A DNA stretch of 64,000 nt from Paenibacillus sp. FSL K6-3182 (GTDB taxonomy: Bacteria; Bacillota; Bacilli; Paenibacillales; Paenibacillaceae). Shown piece by piece: positions 8,733 to 15,448 of the stretch (positions within the stretch are counted from its first letter, which is position 1; each line of letters begins with the position of its first letter). Made by a program: the position numbers and the translations under genes. The notes beneath the pieces were generated by a model. It was not told the DNA's origin. It worked only from the letters and a program-made list of their open reading frames with translations, and did no database searches. The stretch lies in contig NZ_CP150265.1 of the NCBI RefSeq assembly GCF_037976325.1, forward strand, positions 3,095,501-3,159,500. The letters run 5' to 3'.

Positions 8733-8761
8733 GAATAAAAAGGACTCCTGAGGAGATAATG
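8733..8761 (+). promoter_or_regulatory. Candidate SigF/SigG promoter for sigG
   Basis: GGAGATAATG (8752-8761) fits the SigF -10 pattern GGnRAnAnTR at every fixed position. GAATA (8733-8737) is a near match to the SigF/SigG -35, with a 14-base spacer that is slightly short. Known: sigG of B. subtilis is transcribed by SigF in the forespore. The assignment is inferred. Confidence 0.45.
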
Positions 8762-8794
8762 TACATTAATGTTTCTCCTTGGGAGGTAATCACG

Positions 8795-9577
8795 TTGACC
8801 CGAAATAAAGTCGAGATCTGTGGAGTGGATACCGCGAAACTGCCTGTCCTTAATAATGTCGAAATGAGAGAATTGTTTACGGCATTACAAACCCGTAATG
8901 AGTGGGCAGCAAGAGAGAAATTAGTTAACGGTAATCTGCGGCTAGTGCTTAGCGTTATACAACGGTTTAACAATAGGGGAGAGTTTGTAGACGACTTATT
9001 CCAGGTCGGATGCATTGGACTTATGAAGGCGATAGATAATTTCGACCTTAGCCAAAATGTCAAATTTTCCACCTATGCCGTACCGATGATTATCGGGGAA
9101 ATACGCCGTTACTTGCGTGACAATAACCCTATACGCGTATCACGCAGCTTGAGAGACATCGCCTACAAGGCGCTTCAAGTTAGGGATAGCTTGACGAACA
9201 AAAACTCACGCGAACCGACGATTTTTGAAATATCGGAAGCATTAAACGTTCCGAAGGAAGATGTCGTATTCGCACTGGATGCCATTCAAGATCCTGTTTC
9301 ATTGTTTGAACCGATCTACCATGATGGCGGCGATCCTATTTATGTTATGGACCAAATTAGTGACGAACGAAACAAAGACGTATCGTGGATCGAGGAAATC
9401 GCGCTTCGGGAAGCTATGCATAAGCTGAACGACCGTGAAAAAATGATTTTGTCGATGCGCTTTTTCGAAGGCAAGACGCAAATGGAGGTAGCCGATGAAA
9501 TCGGCATCTCACAGGCACAGGTATCTCGTTTGGAAAAATCGGCTATTCAGCAAATGCAAAAGCATGTAAAAACATAA
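8795..9577 (+). CDS. sigG: Forespore sporulation sigma factor SigG
   Basis: SigG drives late forespore genes. The 260-residue protein starts LTRNKVEICGVDT, as in B. subtilis SigG, has region 2 (NGNLRLVLSVIQRFNNRGE, DDLFQVGCIGLMKAIDNFD) and region 4 (EVADEIGISQAQVSRLEKS). The TTG at 8795 is chosen because GGGAGGTAA lies five to ten bases upstream and the protein length then equals the family length; an in-frame ATG at 8705 would add 30 unrelated residues. A strong terminator follows. The 104-base gap to sigE carries its own promoter candidate. Confidence 0.95.
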   Translation: MTRNKVEICGVDTAKLPVLNNVEMRELFTALQTRNEWAAREKLVNGNLRLVLSVIQRFNNRGEFVDDLFQVGCIGLMKAIDNFDLSQNVKFSTYAVPMIIGEIRRYLRDNNPIRVSRSLRDIAYKALQVRDSLTNKNSREPTIFEISEALNVPKEDVVFALDAIQDPVSLFEPIYHDGGDPIYVMDQISDERNKDVSWIEEIALREAMHKLNDREKMILSMRFFEGKTQMEVADEIGISQAQVSRLEKSAIQQMQKHVKT

Positions 9578-9580
9578 AAA

Positions 9581-9608
9581 AACGGTGCCGAGAGGCACCG
9601 TTTTTTTT
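9581..9608 (+). terminator. Terminator after sigG
   Basis: AACGGTGCC and GGCACCGTT pair around GAGA (9581-9602), followed by a T run to 9608. Confidence 0.9.
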
Positions 9609-9632
9609 GTTTACGTGATTTATTGAAGGAGA

Positions 9633-10061
9633 CTAATCCATAATCATTAACCAAAAAGATAAGAAACTGATGATCAGACAAAGCGGAGAGTAGACATACG
9701 TATCCATCCGTGCAAAATGCGTGTTTCGAATCGTTTTGAATAACCCGACTGCACGAAACTCACCAACTGCTCTAGCCAAAAAAATAATAGCAAGTGCCCA
9801 TGCTGCAATGGAGGGCAGCGATGCTGGTCCGATGACAGGGATAATATCAGCAAACATAAGTATGAAAGCGGCGCCCGCAAAGAAAAGTACTGCAACAGCT
9901 GCCGTACCAACGGGACGAGGTTTAAAAAGAGGCTGAGATGTATAATTCTTTGTCGGGACAGCAATGGAGATTCCATGCCGACCACCTAACACCCAATATA
10001 TATGTATCACGCCGATGACGAACAACACCGCACTAATGAGCGCTGCTAATAACGATTGCAT
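9633..10061 (-). CDS. DUF3995-like small membrane protein
   Basis: A 142-residue protein with four hydrophobic segments; the first runs from SLLAALISAVLFVIGVIHIY and includes the H-x-Y-W and GGRHG motifs seen in DUF3995 proteins. The ATG at 10061 follows GGAGGGATAT. An upstream in-frame extension would overlap the TetR gene and lacks membrane-protein character, so it is rejected. It lies 16 bases after the TetR-family gene and is probably in the same operon. Biochemical role is not known for the family; transport or membrane sensing would be guesses. Confidence 0.65.
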   Translation of the reverse strand: MQSLLAALISAVLFVIGVIHIYWVLGGRHGISIAVPTKNYTSQPLFKPRPVGTAAVAVLFFAGAAFILMFADIIPVIGPASLPSIAAWALAIIFLARAVGEFRAVGLFKTIRNTHFARMDTYVYSPLCLIISFLSFWLMIMD

Positions 10062-10077
10062 CACATATCCCTCCGTG

Positions 10078-10644
10078 TCATGTATGATTTTTTTCAATAA
10101 ACGGCATGAGCAGGTCAATCTGCTTCTTGGTTTCTTCCGGATTGAGAGTACGATGTTTATTTCGTTCGTACCATCCCAAGTAATAACTGTATAAGAGTTC
10201 AGATGTATTTTTTGCCTCATCTTCTAATAATTCGCACGCTATGAGCAAGCCGCTCATATAATCCAAGCGCTGCTGCTCAATTTGCTGAAGCAGCACGGCA
10301 TACGCAGGCGATGTCGTTCCTAATTTTCGGAAATGATAAATAAAATCTTTTCCTTCTATCGTGCTGAACATGACGCTGAGCAGCTGGTGTACCTTTTGCT
10401 TCGGTTCTAATGAATCATGCTGCTGAATATGAGCGATGATTGATATGGTTGTTTGTTCATGCCAGTAATGAATAATACGATCCACATACAAAATACGATT
10501 TTTAAAATACCAATAGAAGCTGGTTTTACTGCTGTTTAACTGCTTAGCGAGCTGTTCGATAACGAGAGCTTCGACACCCCCTTCAGAAAATTTTTGCAGT
10601 CCTAGCTTAATCCAATCGAGTTCCGTTGCGACGATTTTTGGCAT
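10078..10644 (-). CDS. TetR-family transcriptional regulator
   Basis: The 188-residue protein has an N-terminal TetR helix-turn-helix (about residues 22-45: ALVIEQLAKQLNSSKTSFYW, then YFKNR) and an all-helical ligand domain. The ATG at 10644 follows AAGGAGC. A perfect palindrome overlaps its own promoter (10680-10707), so autorepression is likely. The downstream DUF3995 gene is probably its only co-transcribed partner, making it the natural target. The ligand cannot be read from sequence. Confidence 0.88.
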   Translation of the reverse strand: MPKIVATELDWIKLGLQKFSEGGVEALVIEQLAKQLNSSKTSFYWYFKNRILYVDRIIHYWHEQTTISIIAHIQQHDSLEPKQKVHQLLSVMFSTIEGKDFIYHFRKLGTTSPAYAVLLQQIEQQRLDYMSGLLIACELLEDEAKNTSELLYSYYLGWYERNKHRTLNPEETKKQIDLLMPFIEKNHT

Positions 10645-10679
10645 GATATGCTCCTTATTCGATCCTCTGATATTCTTTT

Positions 10680-10707
10680 ATTGTACGCTATCGTACATAA
10701 AAATCAA
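10680..10707 (-). promoter_or_regulatory. Promoter with TetR operator palindrome
   Basis: TGTACG (10682-10687) and CGTACA (10692-10697) form a perfect inverted repeat with a 4-base centre. On the reverse strand it covers the -10 (TACAAT, 10685-10680) and the adjacent spacer of a promoter with -35 TTGATT (10707-10702) and 16-base spacing. A repressor bound there would block RNA polymerase. Confidence 0.65.
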
Positions 10708-10822
10708 ATTTTGAAATAAGAGGCTCCTTTTCTTGATAAGAAGGACATTTTGGGCGATTTCCACATATAGTTATAGGAGAGACAAACGGGTGATCACTCT
10801 ACTTGAAAAGTGGTGAGCGGAA

Positions 10823-11104
10823 ATGAAAATATCTGATTTTCAAACAAAGGACGTTATTAATATTGTGGACGGAAAAAAGCTAGGTCAAATAACGGATTTG
10901 GAGCTTGATCTGCGGCAAGGTCGGATCGATTCTATTGTGGTGCCGCAGTATACTAAGTTTTTGGGGATGTTTGGCGGTGGCGGCACGGAAGTCGTCATTC
11001 CATGGCGCAATATTGTGAAAATTGGGGCAGATGTTGTGCTCGTTCGAATGGATGACACGAAACAGATTCGTTCCGAGGAAGAAGATTTGCACGCTCGCTC
11101 ATAA
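10823..11104 (+). CDS. ylmC: YlmC/YmxH-family PRC-barrel sporulation protein
   Basis: This 93-residue PRC-barrel protein begins MKISDFQTKDVINIVDGKKL and has the G-G-G-G turn and EVVIPWRNI strand of the YlmC/YmxH group. It opens the conserved ylm cluster that continues with ylmD, ylmE, sepF, ylmG, ylmH and divIVA. The ATG follows GTGAGCGGAA. Its molecular role is not established; family members are small cytoplasmic proteins found in sporeformers. A 38-bp hairpin repeat array separates it from ylmD. Confidence 0.8.
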   Translation: MKISDFQTKDVINIVDGKKLGQITDLELDLRQGRIDSIVVPQYTKFLGMFGGGGTEVVIPWRNIVKIGADVVLVRMDDTKQIRSEEEDLHARS

Positions 11105-11145
11105 AACGCTAAACTGTGACTATACCAGCAAAGCTGATTTGCTTT

Positions 11146-11305
11146 GCAAACCTAAGCTTATGCTTACGAAGTAGGTTTGCTTCGCAAACCTAAGCAAATG
11201 CTTACGAAGTAGGTTTGCTTCGCAAACCTAAGCAAATGCTTACGAAGTAGGTTTGCTTCGCAAACCTAAGCAAATGCTTACGAAGTAGGTTTGCTTCGCA
11301 AACCT
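11146..11305. repeat. Four-plus tandem copies of a 38-bp hairpin repeat
   Basis: GCAAACC recurs at 11146, 11184, 11222, 11260 and 11298, a period of exactly 38 bases. Each full unit carries two inverted repeats: AGGTTTGC/GCAAACCT around TTC, and TAAGCA/TGCTTA around AA. The first copy is slightly diverged (GATTTGCTTTGC, CTTATGC). The array fills almost the whole gap between ylmC and ylmD and ends 18 bases before the ylmD start, so it would be transcribed as a chain of hairpins. Confidence 0.95.
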
Positions 11306-11322
11306 TTAATAGAGGTGAACAA

Positions 11323-12174
11323 ATGGAAGCTTTTAAACATAATCAATCAGCGAAGGGACCTTCGCTTTTTTTATTGTCTGAATGGGAATCACGTTACGAT
11401 CGTTTGAATACGGGGTTTACAGGACGTCAAGGCGGGGTTAGCGAAGGCCACTTTTCATCGTTAAACATGGGCTTGCACGTCAAGGATCAAGATGCCGCAG
11501 TTATATCGAACAGGCGATTGCTGACCGATGCTATCGGCTGGCCTTTTGAAGCGTGGACATGTGCTGAACAGGTGCATGGAAACCGGGTATGGCAAGTGAC
11601 TGAAGCAGATAAAGGCAAAGGTAGAAATAGTCTGGACGATGTGCTCAGGGATTGTGATGCTATCATGACTAACGTCCCTGGGGTTCTGCTGACTTCTTTT
11701 TACGCAGATTGTGTCCCATTGTATTTCTATGATCCAGAGCATGATGCGGTGGCGCTTGCCCATGCCGGTTGGAAGGGAACCGTCCAGCAGATCGCTGTTG
11801 AAACGGTACGAGCAATGGAGCAAGCATATGGAACCGACCCTAAAGCGCTTGTGGCAGCGATAGGGCCTTCTATAGGAGGCTGCTGCTATGAGGTGGATGG
11901 TCCAGTCATAGAGCAAGTACAGGCACTTTTGACTGGTCTGAGCTTGACGCAAGAAGAAGTGGAATCAATGCTTAAGCAAAGCGAGGATGGCAAAGCGAAC
12001 TTAGACTTGAAAGAAATAAACCGACAGATTATGATAAAAGCAGGAATTTTGCCGATACGTATCGAATTAACAGAGTGGTGCACTGGATGCAGACGGGATT
12101 TATTTTTTTCTCATCGCAAAGAAGGTGGCTTAACCGGCCGAATGGCCAGTTGGATCGGCATTCGGGAGAGGTGA
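11323..12174 (+). CDS. ylmD: Purine nucleoside phosphorylase/polyphenol oxidase-family protein YlmD (YfiH)
   Basis: Proteins of this multicopper-oxidase-like fold act on purine nucleosides and are often called laccase-domain proteins. The 283-residue sequence shows the metal ligands expected for the family: His in AEQVHGNRV, Cys in YADCVPLYFYDP, and His in AHAGWKGT; WCTGCRRD lies near the C-terminus. The ATG follows AGAGGTG. It overlaps no neighbour; ylmE starts 3 bases after its stop. The enzymatic assignment is from the family; the physiological role in this cluster is unclear. Confidence 0.9.
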   Translation: MEAFKHNQSAKGPSLFLLSEWESRYDRLNTGFTGRQGGVSEGHFSSLNMGLHVKDQDAAVISNRRLLTDAIGWPFEAWTCAEQVHGNRVWQVTEADKGKGRNSLDDVLRDCDAIMTNVPGVLLTSFYADCVPLYFYDPEHDAVALAHAGWKGTVQQIAVETVRAMEQAYGTDPKALVAAIGPSIGGCCYEVDGPVIEQVQALLTGLSLTQEEVESMLKQSEDGKANLDLKEINRQIMIKAGILPIRIELTEWCTGCRRDLFFSHRKEGGLTGRMASWIGIRER

Positions 12175-12177
12175 AAC

Positions 12178-12897
12178 ATGTCATTCACATTAGAGAATAG
12201 AATTGAGCTTGTGGAAGAGCGAATTAAGAAAGCTTGCGAGCGTGCCGGGCGCAGCAGAGATGAAGTTCAAATTATTGCTGTTACGAAATATGTTTCTTTA
12301 GATACTACGAAGGCTGCCCTAGGGCAAGGCTTGCTTCATTTGGGTGAAAATCGTTGGCAGGACGCGCAGGCGAAGTGGGAAGCGATAAGCAGCAGTGACG
12401 ATCTAGCAGCAGAGGATCAGCCTATCTGGCATTTTATCGGTTCATTGCAAACGAATAAGGTGAAGGACGTCATTGGGAAGTTTACATACATGCATTCGTT
12501 GGACAGGCTATCGCTTGCTGAAGCCATAAATAAGCGTGCTTCCCAGCTAGGAATTATCGTTCCTTGCTTTATTCAAGTAAATGTATCTGGAGAAGATTCC
12601 AAGCAAGGCATTAATCCAGACGAGCTCTTTCCCTTTGTGGAGCAGCTTGCTAAGTTTAATTCGATCAAGCCAATTGGTTTGATGACGATGGCTCCTTATG
12701 AAGCCGAACCAGAGCAAACGAGACCCGTCTTTAGAGCATTGCGAGAGCTGAGGGATGAATTAGAGCGGCGCTCGGAACATCCAAACACCATCACCCAGTT
12801 ATCAATGGGCATGTCGAATGATTTTGAGGTTGCCATCGAAGAAGGAACGACATGGATTCGCCTTGGTACGATATTAGTAGGGAAAGAGGAGGAATAG
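12178..12897 (+). CDS. ylmE: YggS-family pyridoxal phosphate homeostasis protein YlmE
   Basis: A single-domain PLP-binding barrel protein that buffers PLP and affects amino-acid metabolism. The 239-residue protein has the PLP lysine in IIAVTKYVS (Lys37) and the family motifs [21 protein letters not shown] [18 protein letters not shown] and [16 protein letters not shown]. The ATG lies just after GAGAGGTGAAAC. sepF starts three bases after its stop, so the genes are surely co-transcribed. Confidence 0.93.
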   Translation: MSFTLENRIELVEERIKKACERAGRSRDEVQIIAVTKYVSLDTTKAALGQGLLHLGENRWQDAQAKWEAISSSDDLAAEDQPIWHFIGSLQTNKVKDVIGKFTYMHSLDRLSLAEAINKRASQLGIIVPCFIQVNVSGEDSKQGINPDELFPFVEQLAKFNSIKPIGLMTMAPYEAEPEQTRPVFRALRELRDELERRSEHPNTITQLSMGMSNDFEVAIEEGTTWIRLGTILVGKEEE

Positions 12898-12899
12898 GG

Positions 12900-13349
12900 A
12901 TGAGCGTCATGAACCGCTTTATGAGTTTTCTCGGCTTGCAAGATGAAGAAGAAGTTGTAGAGAGAGAACGTGTTGTACAGCAGGAAGAACAAGAAGCTGA
13001 AACTTCTCCCTTCGAGGCACGTAAAAACACGAAGAGCAATAATGTCGTCAGCATTCATTCACAGAAGAATGTCCGGGTAGTACTTAGCGAGCCAAGGTCT
13101 TATGATGAAGCGCAAGAAATTGCTGATCATTTGCGTTCACGCCGTGCAGTAATCGTGAATCTTCAACGTGTTCGCAGCGATCTTGCTGTTCGAATTGTTG
13201 ATTTTCTAAGCGGTACCGTGTACGCTTTAGGCGGAAGCATCTCTAAGCTAGGACCCAATATTTTTCTTTGTACGCCGGATTCAGTCGAAATTCAAGGTGC
13301 TATAACGGAAATGCTGGCGGAGGAGAACGACTACAACAAAATGAGGTGA
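12900..13349 (+). CDS. sepF: Cell division protein SepF
   Basis: SepF bundles FtsZ filaments and ties them to the membrane. The 149-residue protein starts with an amphipathic helix ([13 protein letters not shown]) that acts as membrane anchor, then an acidic and Gln-rich linker. The conserved SepF core starts near [20 protein letters not shown] and ends with [10 protein letters not shown]. The ATG at 12900 is chosen by AGAGGAGGAA upstream and by the anchor helix; an in-frame ATG at 12852 lies inside ylmE. ylmG follows after 10 bases. Confidence 0.93.
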   Translation: MSVMNRFMSFLGLQDEEEVVERERVVQQEEQEAETSPFEARKNTKSNNVVSIHSQKNVRVVLSEPRSYDEAQEIADHLRSRRAVIVNLQRVRSDLAVRIVDFLSGTVYALGGSISKLGPNIFLCTPDSVEIQGAITEMLAEENDYNKMR

Positions 13350-13359
13350 CCTTGAGTTA

Positions 13360-13626
13360 ATGGATGAAGTTTATAGTATTGTGATGCTGGTACAAAAAAT
13401 TTACACGTTTATGATCATTGGTTATGTGCTGCTATCTTGGTTGCCTAACGCTCGTGAAAGCTTTATCGGCGTATTTCTAGGTAAGCTGGTTGAGCCATAC
13501 TTAGGTATTTTCAGAAAGTTTATTCCGCCAATCGGAGGCATGCTGGATCTTTCGCCAATCCTTGCCGTGTTCGCATTGCAATTTGTAGCGTATGGCCTGA
13601 TTGCAGTAATCGGATTTTTTATTTGA
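13360..13626 (+). CDS. ylmG: YggT-family membrane protein YlmG
   Basis: An 88-residue protein with two membrane segments (about 6-26 and 66-86) and the central YggT motif VEPYLGIFRKFIPP. It belongs to the YlmG/YggT family, linked in other organisms to division and, in plastids, to nucleoid and membrane organisation. The ATG is preceded by AGGTGA. It sits between sepF and ylmH, as in Bacillus. The exact role is unknown. Confidence 0.9.
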   Translation: MDEVYSIVMLVQKIYTFMIIGYVLLSWLPNARESFIGVFLGKLVEPYLGIFRKFIPPIGGMLDLSPILAVFALQFVAYGLIAVIGFFI

Positions 13627-13644
13627 TTAAAGGAATGAGTTTAT

Positions 13645-14427
13645 ATGAAACAAGGAATATACGATCATTTCCATCCCGATGAGAAACCTTTCGTAGATCG
13701 GGCGGAGGAATGGATAGAGCGGTCCGCACAGCAGCATGAGCTGAAGCGGACCGATTTTTTAGACCCAAGACAAGCGCAAATATTGACTATTTTGGCAAAT
13801 CGCAACCCTGATGTTAATGTCCGGTTTGATGGCGGTTATGATCAAGCTGAGCGTAGACGAGCCATTATAGGTCCAGATTATCGAAATTTGGATGACGAAA
13901 ATGCTGGCATATCTGTTCTTGTAGTTAATGGACCGGGACAAGCCCAAATGGAATTAGATCATGGTGATTTTTTAGGAGCACTGCTTGGACTTGGTATAAA
14001 ACGTGACCGAATTGGTGACATACATGTGCATGAGCATTTTTGTCATATCATTGTTATGGATGAAATTGCGGATTACTTGAATATCCATCTGAGACAGGTT
14101 CATCGGATTAATGTGCTGACAGACGTACTACCACTATCTAAGCTTCAGACGGCTTTGGTTAAGCTGGAGGAAATGAGTTTGTCAGTTGCTTCTATGCGAT
14201 TGGACGGGATTGCGAGCGATGTTTATCGCATAAGCAGATCCAAAATCGTTGATCCGATTCGAGCAGGAAGATGCAGGGTGAATTGGAAATCGGAAGAAGA
14301 CCCATCCGAGCAGCTTCGAGCGGGTGACGTTGTGTCATTCAAAGGACTTGGCCGATTTAAAGTACTAGAGGTGGATGGCGTGACAAAAAAAGGCAGAATT
14401 CGAGTAAAGATCGGCAAATTTATTTGA
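13645..14427 (+). CDS. ylmH: S4-domain RNA-binding protein YlmH
   Basis: The 260-residue protein has an N-terminal YlmH domain (PGP-type motif VVNGPGQA, then GDFLGALLGLGIKRDRIGDI) and a C-terminal S4 RNA-binding domain (LRAGDVVSFKGLGRFKV). Known: B. subtilis YlmH is related to RqcP and binds the large ribosomal subunit in the rescue pathway. The ATG follows AAAGGAATGAG. The gene sits between ylmG and divIVA. A candidate SigH promoter begins just after its stop. Confidence 0.9.
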   Translation: MKQGIYDHFHPDEKPFVDRAEEWIERSAQQHELKRTDFLDPRQAQILTILANRNPDVNVRFDGGYDQAERRRAIIGPDYRNLDDENAGISVLVVNGPGQAQMELDHGDFLGALLGLGIKRDRIGDIHVHEHFCHIIVMDEIADYLNIHLRQVHRINVLTDVLPLSKLQTALVKLEEMSLSVASMRLDGIASDVYRISRSKIVDPIRAGRCRVNWKSEEDPSEQLRAGDVVSFKGLGRFKVLEVDGVTKKGRIRVKIGKFI

Positions 14428-14433
14428 ATGATT

Positions 14434-14460
14434 GCAGGAATTTTCCTGTAGTTGTCGAAT
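14434..14460 (+). promoter_or_regulatory. Candidate SigH promoter for divIVA
   Basis: GCAGGAATT (14434-14442), an 11-base spacer, and GTCGAAT (14454-14460) match the SigH consensus RnAGGAWWW-N11/12-RnnGAAT at every fixed position. It lies in the 96-base gap before divIVA. The -10 overlaps TTGTCGAA (14452-14459), the Spo0A box core. The -35 also lies in a short inverted repeat CAGGAA/TTCCTG that might be a weak ylmH terminator. Confidence 0.6.
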
Positions 14461-14523
14461 TATTCTCATCAAATCGTGTATTTTCGGTTACGAATGTTCC
14501 AAATACCATAAGGAGGTGCCCCA

Positions 14524-15021
14524 ATGCCGTTATCGCCATTGGACATACATAACAAAGAGTTTGGTCGGAGATTACGTGGCTACGATGAGGATGAAGTTAA
14601 TGAATTTCTAGATCAGGTCATCAAAGACTATGAATCGCTCATTCGTGAAAATAAAGAAATGCAAAACCAAGTATTAGGCTTGCAGGAAAGATTGAATCAT
14701 TTTACGAATATCGAAGAAACGCTTAGCAAAACGATTATAGTTGCACAAGAAGCAGCCGATGAAGTAAGAAACAACGCGAAGAAAGAAGCACAGTTGATCA
14801 TTAAGGAATCAGAGAAAAACGCTGATCGAATTATCAATGATTCACTTGCCAAGTCTCGCAAGGTTTCTCTTGAGGTGGAAGAGCTTAAAAAACAAGCTTC
14901 CGTATACCGTGCTCGTTTCCGTACACTTGTAGAAGCTCAGCTTGAACTGCTTTCCGTAGATGGTTGGGATACGTTGGAGCCGCATGTAAGACAAACCGAG
15001 CATGAATTGACTCGCGGCTAG
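14524..15021 (+). CDS. divIVA: Cell division/polar targeting protein DivIVA
   Basis: DivIVA recognises curved membrane at septa and poles, places the Min system and helps anchor the chromosome during sporulation. The 165-residue protein has the N-terminal lipid-binding domain (MPLSPLDIHNKEF, then LRGYDEDEVNEFLDQV) with Leu17-Arg18 at the membrane-insertion position, followed by a long coiled coil (about 30-135). The ATG follows AAGGAGGTG. It is followed by a weak hairpin and then by the T-box leader of ileS. Confidence 0.95.
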   Translation: MPLSPLDIHNKEFGRRLRGYDEDEVNEFLDQVIKDYESLIRENKEMQNQVLGLQERLNHFTNIEETLSKTIIVAQEAADEVRNNAKKEAQLIIKESEKNADRIINDSLAKSRKVSLEVEELKKQASVYRARFRTLVEAQLELLSVDGWDTLEPHVRQTEHELTRG

Positions 15022-15033
15022 TTTTTTTATAAA

Positions 15034-15069
15034 CAGGCGAAATGCCATTTGACATTTGGCCTGTTGTTA
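15034..15069 (+). terminator. Possible weak terminator after divIVA
   Basis: CAGGC (15034-15038) pairs with GCCTG (15059-15063), with AAATG/CATTT stacked inside across one mismatch. Only a short T-rich tail follows, so termination may be inefficient. Confidence 0.45.
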
Positions 15070-15109
15070 CGCTATAACTAATAGTAATTAATTGATGATC
15101 TAAACTTCG

Positions 15110-15427
15110 TTGATGAGAACAAGTACGTTTTGAGTTCACTCCTCAGAGAGCCGGCGGCAGCTGAAAGCCCGGTGTGTGAGCTATTGCGGAATATCCTCTC
15201 TGAGAAGCGGTGCTGAACCTGCGTAAGCAGCAGTAAGTGCTGACGGCTGTCCCCCGTTACAGGGAACGCGAATATTATGTTCGCGACTAAGGTGCCGCAT
15301 GAAGCACAGCTGAACGTAGCTGTCTGCTCTCATTAACTTGTTGCTGGATTTCAGCAGCAGTGCGGAACAAGGGTGGTAACGCGACTAAGCCTCGTCCCTT
15401 CTCATAGGGATGAGGCTTTATTTTTGT
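15110..15427 (+). promoter_or_regulatory. T-box riboswitch for ileS (isoleucine specifier)
   Basis: The leader has the AGAACAAGTA-type start, a stem I with specifier ATC (Ile) at 15193-15195 in the context GAATATCC, and the T-box AAGGGTGGTAACGCG (15369-15383). The terminator hairpin AAGCCTCGTCCC (15387-15398) with GGGATGAGGCTT (15407-15418) is followed by a T-rich tail. Uncharged tRNA-Ile would pair with specifier and T-box and let transcription reach ileS. Confidence 0.93.
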
Positions 15428-15448
15428 TTAAATTAGGAGGCTGAAGCG

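Noticed and set aside
8705..8794. Longer SigG with 30 extra residues
   Set aside because: The added part does not match SigG, and a good GGGAGG site lies before the TTG at 8795.
12852..12899. Longer SepF starting inside ylmE
   Set aside because: The upstream in-frame ATG lacks a ribosome site and would bury the membrane-anchor helix that opens SepF.
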